From BOG-1112 sp964611335 (lineage in GTDB: Bacteria > Bdellovibrionota_B > Oligoflexia > Oligoflexales > Bog-1112): a DNA stretch of 64,000 nucleotides. Where the stretch lies: positions 930,001 to 994,000 of the forward strand of contig CAZSXR010000001.1 in assembly GCA_964611335.1 (NCBI GenBank), read 5' to 3'. This document shows positions 43,655 to 52,602 of the stretch, piece by piece. The stretch's first letter is position 1, and every line of letters starts with the position of its first letter. A program made the translations under genes and the position numbers. The notes beneath the pieces were generated by a model that searched no databases, had not been told where the DNA came from, and was given only the letters and a program-made list of their open reading frames with translations.

Positions 43655-45652
43655 TCAAGGTTGAGTATTCCTAAGCCGTTCAAATACATTAGGGCTAAAA
43701 AAGGTTGAAGAACCGGCTGGATATTTACCATTTTCTACAACGCTTTTTAAAGTTCCTCCCAATCCCATTAGTTGACCTCCACCCAGACTTCCAAAAGAAG
43801 CAGCTTCATTTGAGTCCATTCCCATTTTTTGACATAGAGCACCCAATTGACTAGATATATCCTTAAAATTGTTGTGGAGGTTATCTCTTAAAATCTGAGC
43901 TGCTTGTTCAGGTGTCATGTATTCTATCAATTTAAGACGTTCTGAAGCAGAAAGATTTTTAAAAAGATCGTCCATATTTTTTCGATTCAAGTAGGGGATC
44001 AAGCGTTTTAATTTAGATGTATCCAACTTCTTATATTCCACTCCTAGCTGAACCCCGCTTGATCCATTAAGGCCTTTCAAACCGCTTTTTTCTTCCACAC
44101 TTAGAGGCGCAGGCAATAATTTTTCTATTCTTCCTGCTATGTTAGGGTCTGAAGATAGAGCTCTTAGCATTTCAAGTTGACGTGTATCAAGAGCACCAAA
44201 AATTTTATCAAATTGATCTTTGGACATTTTATTTACCAAAATAGAAAGATCATCAGAATGAAGAGCCAATAATATATTGAAAATCTGATCTGGGTTATTC
44301 CCAGCAGTAACTCCTTCTTTGTAGGGGCTTAAAGGCATTGCATCAAAACTAAAAGGGTTTGCTTGATTGGAAGGACTTGCTAAGTTTTCTAACTCCTTTA
44401 TTTTCACATGAACGTTTTGTAAGTTAATGGTTCCTAATTCAAATTCGTTCAATTTTAGTTCTTCAATGTACACTCTTCTCACTTGATTTTTATTAACAGC
44501 AAATATATCTCCTACACCTACTGTAACTGGGGGATGACCAATTTGAATTTTAGCTTTAAGCATTTGCAATTGTATCTCAGTAGCTAAGTTTCTTCCCTTA
44601 GATTTCATTTTAAATAACGGAATTAGATTTGAATCGGAGTATAATTTTTTAACATTCACATAAACAAAGTCCCCGTCTCTAAAAAATTGAACTTGTCCAT
44701 GACCGTCATCTCTAACAATGAAACCCAAATCTTCACCCTTCGGAATGGGAACTCTTATGAAGGTCATAGAACGGTGAAAACCACCTTTAGGTGACAATTT
44801 AAATAAATTCCTATTAGCTTCTCCCGGAACAGACGCAAGGTTATACTCTATATCCTTCGCTATTTGACTTCCTTGATATGCTCGACTAAATGTTACATCT
44901 TTTGTCCCGTCCCTTAGGGTGTTAACTCTCATAGTATTTATAAAACTTTTAGCACCACCACCATTAAATATACTCTCAATTCTCCAAAGAATACCACCAA
45001 CCAATGCAAGTTGCGTCTGCTGCTGAGAGAAATCTGTTCCCAACCAAGTAGAAATATTACTACGTGCTAAGCTGTCATCTATCACATCTGTAAGACTTCT
45101 ATCATTCACATAAGCAATCCTAGACTGGTCATCGACACACAACTCCCCTGTTGCAGAAGCTTGCTCACCATCTTTCATAATAACCGCTTCGCCAAATGTA
45201 AAATCTCCATAAGGTGCAATATAGAGACTCTTCGTCGCACCGATAAAAGTAAAACAGGCATGTTTAAGAGGTATATCCAAAGTGCTAGCACTGCTTAAAA
45301 CACCATCTTTCGAAAGGGTCAAAGGAGTGTATTTGTAATAAAAAGAATCTGTCGCTGTGGTTGTCTGTGTTTGCAACTGTGTTGAAGTTCCCACGGCAGT
45401 GTCAGCAATCTCTTCAACCAGATAAACCTGCTGTATATTAGCCCAATTTGCAGGATAGGAACCTTGGTAGACAAGTGCTAAACTTCCATCAGAACTGTTG
45501 GAATAATGTTCGTAGATTAAAGTACCAGGAGTCGATACGAGTGTTGCGGAATTATTCACTGAAGAGGAAACACTGCCAGCACCTCCTCCGGTTTTTTCTT
45601 TACAAGAAACAAAAATAAGCGTTGTACAAAATAAAAATTCAATCCTAAACAC
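43655..45652 (-). CDS. Large lipoprotein with MgtE-N-like C-terminal region
   Basis: A 665-residue predicted lipoprotein starting at GTG 45652 (AAGGAG 6 nt upstream on its strand). The signal ends TLIFVSC-K, followed by a Gly/Ser linker. The middle is beta-rich. Residues about 455-600 contain repeated helical motifs (MSKDQFDKIFGAL, LSASERLKLIEYMTPEQAAQILR) like the MgtE N-terminal helical repeats or FliG-like domains, unusual outside cytoplasm. The gene lies between two copies of a hairpin repeat in an AT-rich patch, which may mean it arrived by transfer. Function unknown. Confidence 0.72.
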   Translation of the reverse strand: MFRIEFLFCTTLIFVSCKEKTGGGAGSVSSSVNNSATLVSTPGTLIYEHYSNSSDGSLALVYQGSYPANWANIQQVYLVEEIADTAVGTSTQLQTQTTTATDSFYYKYTPLTLSKDGVLSSASTLDIPLKHACFTFIGATKSLYIAPYGDFTFGEAVIMKDGEQASATGELCVDDQSRIAYVNDRSLTDVIDDSLARSNISTWLGTDFSQQQTQLALVGGILWRIESIFNGGGAKSFINTMRVNTLRDGTKDVTFSRAYQGSQIAKDIEYNLASVPGEANRNLFKLSPKGGFHRSMTFIRVPIPKGEDLGFIVRDDGHGQVQFFRDGDFVYVNVKKLYSDSNLIPLFKMKSKGRNLATEIQLQMLKAKIQIGHPPVTVGVGDIFAVNKNQVRRVYIEELKLNEFELGTINLQNVHVKIKELENLASPSNQANPFSFDAMPLSPYKEGVTAGNNPDQIFNILLALHSDDLSILVNKMSKDQFDKIFGALDTRQLEMLRALSSDPNIAGRIEKLLPAPLSVEEKSGLKGLNGSSGVQLGVEYKKLDTSKLKRLIPYLNRKNMDDLFKNLSASERLKLIEYMTPEQAAQILRDNLHNNFKDISSQLGALCQKMGMDSNEAASFGSLGGGQLMGLGGTLKSVVENGKYPAGSSTFFSPNVFERLRNTQP

Positions 45653-45740
45653 TCCCTACTCCTTTTCATAAATTATGCATTTATAAGTCGGCTAGTTAGA
45701 AAAAATCTTAAATGTTAGAAATCCCCTCATTTAATTCCTT

Positions 45741-45847
45741 TAATTTTATTCAGTGTAGGAATTCAAGGAAAACACTCCTTTTTAAGGTACCAGGAGTGTT
45801 TTCAGGTCTTACTAGAACCTAATATTATATATGGTTATGGTAATGTA
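45741..45847. repeat. Hairpin-containing ~105-bp repeat, copy B
   Basis: Core arms GAAAACACTCCT (45768-45779) and AGGAGTGTTTTC (45792-45803) match copy A and again enclose a 12-nt loop whose sequence differs. Flanks ATTTTATTCAGTG and ATGGTTATGGTAA are shared in the same orientation, so the two copies are direct repeats of one element. Confidence 0.8.
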
Positions 45848-45921
45848 AGGACTGTTTTCTAAGAAATGACTTACTTTTCTCATGGACTTGAGCTGTCATC
45901 ACACTCTTCCGATAAGATACT

Positions 45922-45976
45922 TTGTCAATACTCTGTATTGACAAGATAGCAGAGCTATCCTACCCTAGAACCTAGG
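45922..45976 (+). promoter_or_regulatory. Three tandem palindromes upstream of the RHH/nucleotidyltransferase pair
   Basis: TTGTCAATAC-TCT-GTATTGACAA (45922-45944), GATAGC-AGA-GCTATC (45945-45959) and CCTAG-AAC-CTAGG (45964-45976) are each perfect with a 3-nt spacer, centred about 18-19 bp apart. A TTGACA -35 hexamer lies in the first, and the third reaches the GGAG ribosome site. The layout suggests operators for the RHH protein encoded directly downstream; a clear -10 box is not visible. Confidence 0.7.
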
Positions 45977-45986
45977 AGTGCTACTT

Positions 45987-46475
45987 ATGGAAAAAAAAGA
46001 ACAATTGCAAATACGTGTCAGCGCGAAAGAAAAAAGTTTAATACGACAATCTGCGAAGAAAGCAGGGATGGAAATGTCTGAATGGGTTTTGAAAACTCTT
46101 TTCCCTCCAGCACATCATATATTTCATAAACTGCTTTCCGATTTATCAACAAGCTCTGAATCTTCTTATGTGTTGGCGGAGATCAACGACTTTTTGACAA
46201 AAATAAATGGAAAGGAACTCAAACAAATCCTGAGGGAATCACCTAGTTTCAAACTGAGTCCTTTCTTGGAAAACTATGTTGCAGCTATGATTGAACTTGC
46301 TTGTGTACAGAAAAAAATTCCACTCCCTTCATGGCTCCCTTCTATTGAAGCTTTGTCTGAACCTTATTTCGGAACGGACTTAAAAAGCTTGCGTTTATAT
46401 CTGCTCACTCAATCACCTCCTCCTTTTCGCAAACGCAATATCTTTATTGATTCCAGTTTGAGCAACAGGATTTAA
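45987..46475 (+). CDS. Ribbon-helix-helix domain protein, antitoxin-like regulator
   Basis: From ATG 45987 (GGAG 8 nt upstream; GTG 45978 is an upstream alternative) 162 residues. The first ~40 residues, LQIRVSAKEKSLIRQSAKKAGMEMSEWVL, read as a DUF1778-like ribbon-helix-helix DNA-binding domain, with Arg-Val in the strand and the MSEWV helix. The rest is helical with no recognised fold and may contact its partner. The downstream nucleotidyltransferase gene starts 2 nt later, so they are cotranscribed. The tandem palindromes upstream are the expected binding sites. Function as antitoxin/autorepressor is inferred. Confidence 0.72.
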   Translation: MEKKEQLQIRVSAKEKSLIRQSAKKAGMEMSEWVLKTLFPPAHHIFHKLLSDLSTSSESSYVLAEINDFLTKINGKELKQILRESPSFKLSPFLENYVAAMIELACVQKKIPLPSWLPSIEALSEPYFGTDLKSLRLYLLTQSPPPFRKRNIFIDSSLSNRI

Positions 46476-46477
46476 AA

Positions 46478-46996
46478 ATGAGTTTCGATAAAAAAGCAAT
46501 CATGCAACTTTTTACTCTGCTTAATGAAGAACTCTCAAAAGAAAATTTTGTTGGGGAATTGTATCTTGTGGGAGGTGCTGTGATGTGTCTTGTTTTCAAT
46601 GCAAGACCCGCAACTAAAGATGTGGACTCTTATTTTCAACCCAGCACACAGATTCGAAAAGCAGCAGAGAAAGTTGCACAAAAAGCATCTGTAAGTTCAG
46701 ACTGGTTAAATGACGGAGTCAAAACTTATCTCAGTTCCAAAGGTGAATTCGCACCTTATTTAGAACTGAGTCATCTCCGTATTTTTACGGCAAATCCTGA
46801 TTACCTACTCGCTATGAAATGTCTAGCAATGCGCATAGGGGAAGAATTTCACGACCTCGAAGATATCCGCTATCTCTTGCGTTATCTGAACATCACAAAA
46901 AGAGAGCAAGCTCACTCTCTCCTAGCGAAATATTATCCTCTGGATAAATTTCCTCAGAAGACTTTATATGCCTTAGAGGAACTTTTAGAAACCTGA
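46478..46996 (+). CDS. Nucleotidyltransferase-fold protein (DUF6036-like)
   Basis: A 172-residue protein with the minimal nucleotidyltransferase signature: LVGGAVMCLVF followed by KDVDSYF, i.e. the Gly-Gly helix start and the DxD metal pair at the expected spacing. A helical C-terminus (HDLEDIRYLLRYL) is usual for the family. Relatives often act as toxins or in toxin-antitoxin loci. The RHH partner gene ends 2 nt upstream. Substrate (tRNA, protein or nucleotide) is unknown. Confidence 0.78.
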   Translation: MSFDKKAIMQLFTLLNEELSKENFVGELYLVGGAVMCLVFNARPATKDVDSYFQPSTQIRKAAEKVAQKASVSSDWLNDGVKTYLSSKGEFAPYLELSHLRIFTANPDYLLAMKCLAMRIGEEFHDLEDIRYLLRYLNITKREQAHSLLAKYYPLDKFPQKTLYALEELLET

Positions 46997-47082
46997 TCAA
47001 AATCGGGATTTATCGCCAAGATATCGAAAATTCAGATAAAACTTCTTTTAAGTCGACAAAGTCCGCACTTTTATGTAGAAAA

Positions 47083-47100
47083 GTGGGGTCAGATTCCCAC
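47083..47100. repeat. Short REP-like palindrome
   Basis: GTGGG (47083-47087) pairs with CCCAC (47096-47100), enclosing GTCAGATT. Palindromes of the GGGGTCAGAxxCCCC kind resemble REP elements tied to REP-associated transposases. It lies in the 157-nt gap before typA with no other recognisable feature. Confidence 0.45.
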
Positions 47101-47153
47101 ATCCCCTTATTAACTGAGCGCTTTTAAGCGACTCCAAGCCTGTGTGAAAAACT

Positions 47154-49031
47154 ATGATGAAACGTCAAGATGTTCGAAACTTTTGTATTATTGCTCACGT
47201 CGATCACGGTAAAACAACCCTGATCGATTTTTTATTGAAACAATCGGGAACCTTCGCCAGCCATGAAAAAACGGTTGAGCGCGTTATGGATTCCAACGAC
47301 CTCGAACGTGAAAAAGGTATCACCATTCTCGCCAAGAACGTTTCTGTCGATTATATGGGTCACAAACTCAACATCATCGACACTCCAGGTCACGCCGACT
47401 TCGGTGGAGAAGTTGAGCGCATTATGGGCGCAGTAGACGGAGCGATATTGCTCGTAGACGCGGTGGAGGGCCCTCTGCCACAAACACGTTTCGTTCTTGA
47501 AAAGGCACTCGCAAGAGGCCACAAAATTATTCTCTGTATCAACAAAGTCGATCGAAGCGAACTCGAAGAATCTGGAATCAAACGGATCAACGAAGTCGTC
47601 GATGCGACTTTTGGTCTTTTTGTAGAATTGAATGCAAGCGAAGAGCAATGTGAGTTTCCTATTATTTATGCTTGTGCACGCAAAGGTTGGTGTACAACCG
47701 ATTTCAACGAAATCGAAAAACTCCGCGTTGATGCTTCTTCTGCATCTTTGAAACCTCTTCTCGACTTAGCTGTCGAATATCTTCCTGCACCGACTTATAA
47801 AGATTCTGAACAATTCAGTATGCAAATTTTCAATTTAGCTTGGTCCGATTATCTCGGACGTCTTGCTTTAGGACGTGTTCATTCTGGAAAACTGGAAGCA
47901 GGCAAAAATGTATTCGCACTCGGTGTTGATGAAAATGGAGTCTCAACAACAACTCCTTTCAACGTCGTTAAAATCATGGCTTATGATGGTTTGGTACCTG
48001 CGGAAGTTCCACAGTTGCTTCCTGGTGATATCGGTATTCTTGCAGGATGTGAAGACATCAACATCGGTGACACCGTAACAGACTCTCGTGATTTTACTCC
48101 GATGGTGCGCATTCCTATAGATCCACCGACTTTGAAAATGACTTTCACCGTCAACACCAGTCCTATGTCTGGAAAAGATGGAGAAGCTGTACAATCTCGT
48201 AAATTAAAAGACAGATTGCTTCGTGAATGCCGCAATAACGTCGCTTTGAAATATATGGATGGACCTTCACCAGAGCAGTTTTATCTCTTTGGTAGAGGTG
48301 AACTTCAGTTCGCAATCTTGATTGAAACTATGCGCCGTGAAAATCTTGAATTCATGATCGGTCGTCCTGAAGTTGTTATGAAAAAAGATGAAAACGGAAA
48401 CACACTGGAACCTATAGAACTCGCAGTTTTGGATTTACCGAAACCCTATGTCGGTGACGTATCCGAAATGTTCCAGAGTAAAAAAGGACGTATGTCTTTT
48501 TACGAAGAGATCGGAAACGAACGTGTACGTTTGACCTTCGAAATCCCTTCTCGTGGATTGTTAGGTATTCGTAGCCGCTTTCTGACTGCAACACGCGGTG
48601 AAGGTTTATTCTCTTCTCAATTGAAAGGTTACGAAGAGTACCGCGGAGATATGCTCGCACGTGCTAACGGAACTTTGATTGCAGACAGAAGTGGAAAGAC
48701 AACAGACTACGCTCTTCAATATATTGAAGAACGTGGAACACTTTTCATTAAACCGGGAACAGAAGTTTACGAAGGTATGGTCATCGGTGAATGCAGTCGT
48801 CCTAACGATATGAACGTAAACCCTGTTAAACCCAAGAAACTGACAAACATGCGTTCGACTTCGTCGGATGGTTTGATCATTCTTTCAGGTACACGTGATA
48901 TGTCCCTCGAACGTTGCATTGAATGGATTGACGACGATGAGTGGATCGAATGTACGCCTAAGAATGTACGTATTCGAAAGAAAATTTTGGATCAAACCAA
49001 ACGCAGCGTTGTAAGAAAAATTAAAGAGTAA
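47154..49031 (+). CDS. typA: Translational GTPase TypA/BipA
   Basis: Ribosome-associated GTPase of the EF-G/LepA group that helps large-subunit assembly, especially in cold or stress. The 625-residue protein has P-loop AHVDHGKTTL, the DTPGHADFGGE switch II, NKVD for guanine and the characteristic C-terminal GLLGIRSRFLTATRGEG segment. ATG 47154 or 47157 can start translation; the upstream Shine-Dalgarno is weak. It stands alone. Confidence 0.97.
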   Translation: MMKRQDVRNFCIIAHVDHGKTTLIDFLLKQSGTFASHEKTVERVMDSNDLEREKGITILAKNVSVDYMGHKLNIIDTPGHADFGGEVERIMGAVDGAILLVDAVEGPLPQTRFVLEKALARGHKIILCINKVDRSELEESGIKRINEVVDATFGLFVELNASEEQCEFPIIYACARKGWCTTDFNEIEKLRVDASSASLKPLLDLAVEYLPAPTYKDSEQFSMQIFNLAWSDYLGRLALGRVHSGKLEAGKNVFALGVDENGVSTTTPFNVVKIMAYDGLVPAEVPQLLPGDIGILAGCEDINIGDTVTDSRDFTPMVRIPIDPPTLKMTFTVNTSPMSGKDGEAVQSRKLKDRLLRECRNNVALKYMDGPSPEQFYLFGRGELQFAILIETMRRENLEFMIGRPEVVMKKDENGNTLEPIELAVLDLPKPYVGDVSEMFQSKKGRMSFYEEIGNERVRLTFEIPSRGLLGIRSRFLTATRGEGLFSSQLKGYEEYRGDMLARANGTLIADRSGKTTDYALQYIEERGTLFIKPGTEVYEGMVIGECSRPNDMNVNPVKPKKLTNMRSTSSDGLIILSGTRDMSLERCIEWIDDDEWIECTPKNVRIRKKILDQTKRSVVRKIKE

Positions 49032-49199
49032 ACTACGCCAAAAAGGCACCCTCCTCCTCTTCTTGGGAGGAGGACAAAAAGCTCCAGTCTTATTAGCAAC
49101 TTTCATTATTTCAAAACTCTTCTCGAAATTTTTTCTAATTTTTAGCAACAAACAACCGAAACTTCGTTTGTTTAAATCATTCCTTTGAGGAGAGTTCAC

Positions 49200-50735
49200 A
49201 TGAAAACAATTATGAAAGGCATGCTATCGAGCTTGCTGATGGTCTCGGGTTTTACAGCCCTTGCACACCCAATGAAGCTCACACTCACACTTGAGCAACG
49301 CACATCTATTCAAGAACTAGCTCACAATGTTGTAGATCCGAATTCTGACCGTTATGAACAGTATTACACACCTGAAGAAATTCGAGATCTCGTAGCTCCT
49401 ACACAAGAAGACTATGATAACCTTTTAAACTCACTTCGCGCAGAAGGTTTTTCTATCTCTTTCGAATCGAAATCACATCTTGTTGTAGGAATAGAAGGTG
49501 AGCACACCACTTTCGAAAAAGTATTCCGAACACCTATTCGTTTCACAAATCGAAGTTTGCACACAAACACACTCAAACCTCAAATACCAAATCATTTATC
49601 TCTGATCACTTCTCTTTCAGGATTAGACAACACTCCTAAATTTAAACCTCTTTATAAAAAAGCTATCAGACCACTTGCAAATCTTGATGACCAACCTGGT
49701 ATACTTCCCGATGATGTGAAAAGTGCTTACAACCTCACAGGACTTTACGAGCAAGGTTGGAGTGGAAAAAATCAAGATCTTGCCATTGCAACTTACATGA
49801 ACTTCTCACTCGATGATGTAAATCAATATTATAATCTCATTGGACTTTCACCAGTGCCTACTGTTGATGTTATTTCTTTTAATGGTACAGCTCCTTATGA
49901 CGCAGACTCTGCAACAGAAACGGAACTCGATGTTGAACTCAGCGGAATGATTGCCCCAGGATCCAATATTCATGTGTTTGGTTCTGCTGCAAATAGTGAA
50001 GATGGTGAACTTTCATTATTCACAGCCATTTTAGACGATAATCGTTCAAAAGTTGTGAACTACAGTTGGGGTTCTTGTGAAAATTCTCTCAACATGGATC
50101 ACAAAAAAGATATGGATAAAGTTTTCGCACGCGCAGTTGCACAAGGCGTGAATATACTCGTTGCTTCGGGAGATACTGGTTCAGATTGCGTTGGTGATGG
50201 AACTGTTGTTGCAGATTGGCCCGCAATGCATCCTCAATTAGTTGCAGTTGGTGGAACCACTTTGCTGTTTAATAACGATGGTTCCCCTTATGAAATAGGA
50301 TGGTCAGGAAGCGGTGGTGGTATCAGTAAATTTTATAAACTTCCTCAATGGCAGGCTGGCTTCCGCTCACCGTTTGTAAGACGCTCCTATCCCGATATTT
50401 CTTTCAACGCAGATCCAAGTTCAGGTGAAGGCATTTGGGTTCGTTCGGGTTTAAATGGAACACCAGGATGGTTACAAATTGGAGGAACCAGTATGGCTGC
50501 TCCCCAATGGGCAGGTTTCCTAGCTCTCGTCAACGAAGCACGACAAAGCAACGGAAAAGCAGCTCTTGGATTTATAAATCCGATTATTTACAAAGCTGCC
50601 AATAAAAAAGCGATCTTCACCGACATCACTTCGGGTAAAAATGGAGCATTTAAAGCGAATGTAGGTTGGGATGCAGTAACGGGTTGGGGATCTATGAAAG
50701 GTGAAACCATGTTCAACTTTTTAGTTGCATATTAA
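49200..50735 (+). CDS. Sedolisin/kumamolisin-type serine-carboxyl peptidase (family S53)
   Basis: A 511-residue secreted pro-enzyme: signal peptide (GFTALA-H), a propeptide of about 140 residues, then the peptidase domain. The catalytic set is complete: Glu240 and Asp244 (ETELDVE), oxyanion Asp325 (ASGDTGSD) and nucleophile Ser431 (GGTSMAAPQWAG). The calcium-site region FTDITSGKNG is present near the end. GAGGAG 7 nt before ATG 49200 fixes the start. Such enzymes are acid-active and degrade proteins outside the cell. The last 4 nt overlap the convergent regulator gene. Confidence 0.94.
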   Translation: MKTIMKGMLSSLLMVSGFTALAHPMKLTLTLEQRTSIQELAHNVVDPNSDRYEQYYTPEEIRDLVAPTQEDYDNLLNSLRAEGFSISFESKSHLVVGIEGEHTTFEKVFRTPIRFTNRSLHTNTLKPQIPNHLSLITSLSGLDNTPKFKPLYKKAIRPLANLDDQPGILPDDVKSAYNLTGLYEQGWSGKNQDLAIATYMNFSLDDVNQYYNLIGLSPVPTVDVISFNGTAPYDADSATETELDVELSGMIAPGSNIHVFGSAANSEDGELSLFTAILDDNRSKVVNYSWGSCENSLNMDHKKDMDKVFARAVAQGVNILVASGDTGSDCVGDGTVVADWPAMHPQLVAVGGTTLLFNNDGSPYEIGWSGSGGGISKFYKLPQWQAGFRSPFVRRSYPDISFNADPSSGEGIWVRSGLNGTPGWLQIGGTSMAAPQWAGFLALVNEARQSNGKAALGFINPIIYKAANKKAIFTDITSGKNGAFKANVGWDAVTGWGSMKGETMFNFLVAY

Positions 50736-51163
50736 AACCAAACTTGAAATTTTGTAGCAGGTCCTTTGAGATCCGTATCTTCTTCACTTTTATCCATATT
50801 CTCCAAAATACTCTTCACTTTTTCGATAAGGATCTGCGCTTCAAAAGGTTTGCTCAAAACATCTACATTTCCAAAATTGCTAAACTCTTCTGCATTATGA
50901 CTTGCATAAGCTGTGATAAAAATCACAGGAATATGACGTTTACGTAACAGTTGTAATTTCTTAAGAAGAGCAAAGCCACCAAATTTCGGCATATTGATAT
51001 CTGTAACAATAAGATCGACATCTTCCTGTATACAAATATTGTAAGCCTCGTCTCCATCACCCGCTTTGAATGTATTAAAACCAGCTTCTGTAAGTTCATA
51101 ATGGAGAACTTCCAAAAGATCCTTCTCATCATCGACTAAAAGTAATTTAGGTGCTTTTTTCAT
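50732..51163 (-). CDS. CheY-like single-domain response regulator
   Basis: A 143-residue receiver with the full active site: Asp11-Asp12, phospho-acceptor Asp55 (VTDINMP), Thr84 (FITAYAS) and Lys105 (LSKPFE). A short acidic tail follows; there is no DNA-binding domain. ATG 51163 with AAGGGG upstream is preferred over an upstream open frame. It has no adjacent histidine kinase, so its partner is elsewhere. It shares 4 nt with the end of the S53 protease gene on the other strand. Confidence 0.9.
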   Translation of the reverse strand: MKKAPKLLLVDDEKDLLEVLHYELTEAGFNTFKAGDGDEAYNICIQEDVDLIVTDINMPKFGGFALLKKLQLLRKRHIPVIFITAYASHNAEEFSNFGNVDVLSKPFEAQILIEKVKSILENMDKSEEDTDLKGPATKFQVWF

Positions 51164-51303
51164 AAAATCCCCTTCCACCTCTTCCAACTACCAAAGTATC
51201 GACTTGGTAGAGATATAACTTGAGGAATATTAGCTATTGCTTGTATAGGCTTACAAATACCTTTGAAATGATTGGAGAAATAATGAGGATTTGAGTTTGT
51301 GTG

Positions 51304-51765
51304 TTAGCTTAGTTTTAAAGATCTCTCACGCAGAATATCTCGCAGATTCAAGGAGACAGACATCACCAAGCTGAGCGCAAGAAAACCGTAGGAAAGTATG
51401 TTCACTGCTGAGTCTGTAGGTACTATTCCGAAAACACTTTGTATAAAATAGGAAATAAAACTAGATGGAAGATTTGTCTGACCCAAATGCTGTTTGATCG
51501 TCCAATGTATATTTGTGAGTATACAGTTTCCAAAACCAAACCAGAAACCCAGACCTATCCAAGAAAAGAGTACGGAGATCAAAGCGTAAAAATGAACACG
51601 TCGTGTTTTTACGAAGATCCATCCAAACATATTGAAAGCAATAAAACAGCTATGAAAAACATTGAGAAAGTAATCCCCCAAATGCCATAAAAGCGTAGTC
51701 TCTAACAAAATAATCCTCACTAAAATTAGATGGTTGCACCTTGTAGAAAGGATCACTATAATCAT
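51304..51765 (-). CDS. DUF2784-like small membrane protein
   Basis: About 153 residues with four hydrophobic stretches; WHLGDYFLNVFHSCFIAFNMFGWIF and the WFGFGNCILTNIHW segment with a downstream IQSVFGI resemble DUF2784 proteins, which are small four-helix membrane proteins without known role. The start is uncertain: the ATG at 51765 lacks a good ribosome site and the first ~20 residues look less typical. Divergent from the NorC-like gene. Confidence 0.6.
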   Translation of the reverse strand: MIIVILSTRCNHLILVRIILLETTLLWHLGDYFLNVFHSCFIAFNMFGWIFVKTRRVHFYALISVLFSWIGLGFWFGFGNCILTNIHWTIKQHLGQTNLPSSFISYFIQSVFGIVPTDSAVNILSYGFLALSLVMSVSLNLRDILRERSLKLS

Positions 51766-51825
51766 TTTTCGCGAGGAGGCAATATCTTAATTATTGATTG
51801 CTGAATGCTAAGGAAGGAAGCATCG

Positions 51826-52602
51826 TTGAAAATTAAAACACGAAAAGTTCTTCTGTGCAGTTTATTAGCTTCCTTTTGTATTCAATCCAGTCTCGTTTAT
51901 TTTGATGATACTGCTGACAAAAAAGCTCCTCTTTCGTCTCTCGCTCGTGAAGGTCAAAAAATATGGCTCGCGAATAACTGTCAGTCCTGTCATCAGATCT
52001 ATGGTTTCGGTGGTTTTCTCGGACCCGATCTCACCAATGCGGCAAAAAGACTCACCGAAAACAGACTCGCAAATATTCTTACAGAAGGCTCTGCACAGAT
52101 GCCTGCATACCATTTTGGCTCAGTTGAACAAAATGCTCTTATGTCCTTCTTTCAAGAAATAGACAAAACAGGACATGGTCTCCCGAGTTTGAACAAAGGT
52201 TCTGCTGCGGATCCTGTTCTTCATTTTTATGCAAGCATCAAAGAGCTTCTTAAAAGTGAAAGCAATAAACAGATTCACAATGCTTTCGAACTCGTGCAGC
52301 AATACTCTTGTATATCCTGTCACTTGCCTAATGAAAAAAGTGTATATAGAGCTCCGGATCTTCGTTTTATAAGTTCATCAAGAACTCAAGATGAAATTGA
52401 CACAATATTAATAGAAGGACGCATCGAAAAAGGCATGCCTTCCTTTCAAATGACGGAAGAAAAAAGAAAAGACGTTTACACATTTTTGACGTGGCTTCAT
52501 GCACACAACGAAGAATTTAGCAAAGTCTATTCAAAATCTGATTCTTTGACGATGCTTGAATTCTTAAAAAAAATTCCATGGTTTGAATATGAAAACGAAT
52601 AG
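51826..52602 (+). CDS. NorC-like dihaem cytochrome c
   Basis: From TTG 51826 (AAGGAAGGAAG immediately upstream; ATG 51805 has none) 258 residues. A hydrophobic N-terminus anchors it in the periplasm. Two haem c sites are visible: Cys52-QS-Cys55-His56, with QIYGFGGFLGPDLTN after it as in NorC of nitric oxide reductase, and a second, Cys162-IS-Cys165-His166, that NorC normally lacks. Met92 (AQMPAY) is a likely axial ligand. It is translationally coupled to the NorB-like gene, overlapping it by 14 nt, so the two should form a complex. Confidence 0.85.
   Translation: MKIKTRKVLLCSLLASFCIQSSLVYFDDTADKKAPLSSLAREGQKIWLANNCQSCHQIYGFGGFLGPDLTNAAKRLTENRLANILTEGSAQMPAYHFGSVEQNALMSFFQEIDKTGHGLPSLNKGSAADPVLHFYASIKELLKSESNKQIHNAFELVQQYSCISCHLPNEKSVYRAPDLRFISSSRTQDEIDTILIEGRIEKGMPSFQMTEEKRKDVYTFLTWLHAHNEEFSKVYSKSDSLTMLEFLKKIPWFEYENE

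Noticed and set aside
49050..49080. Terminator after typA
   Set aside because: CCTCCTCC/GGAGGAGG forms a stem but on the plus strand is followed by As rather than Ts, and no minus-strand gene needs it there.
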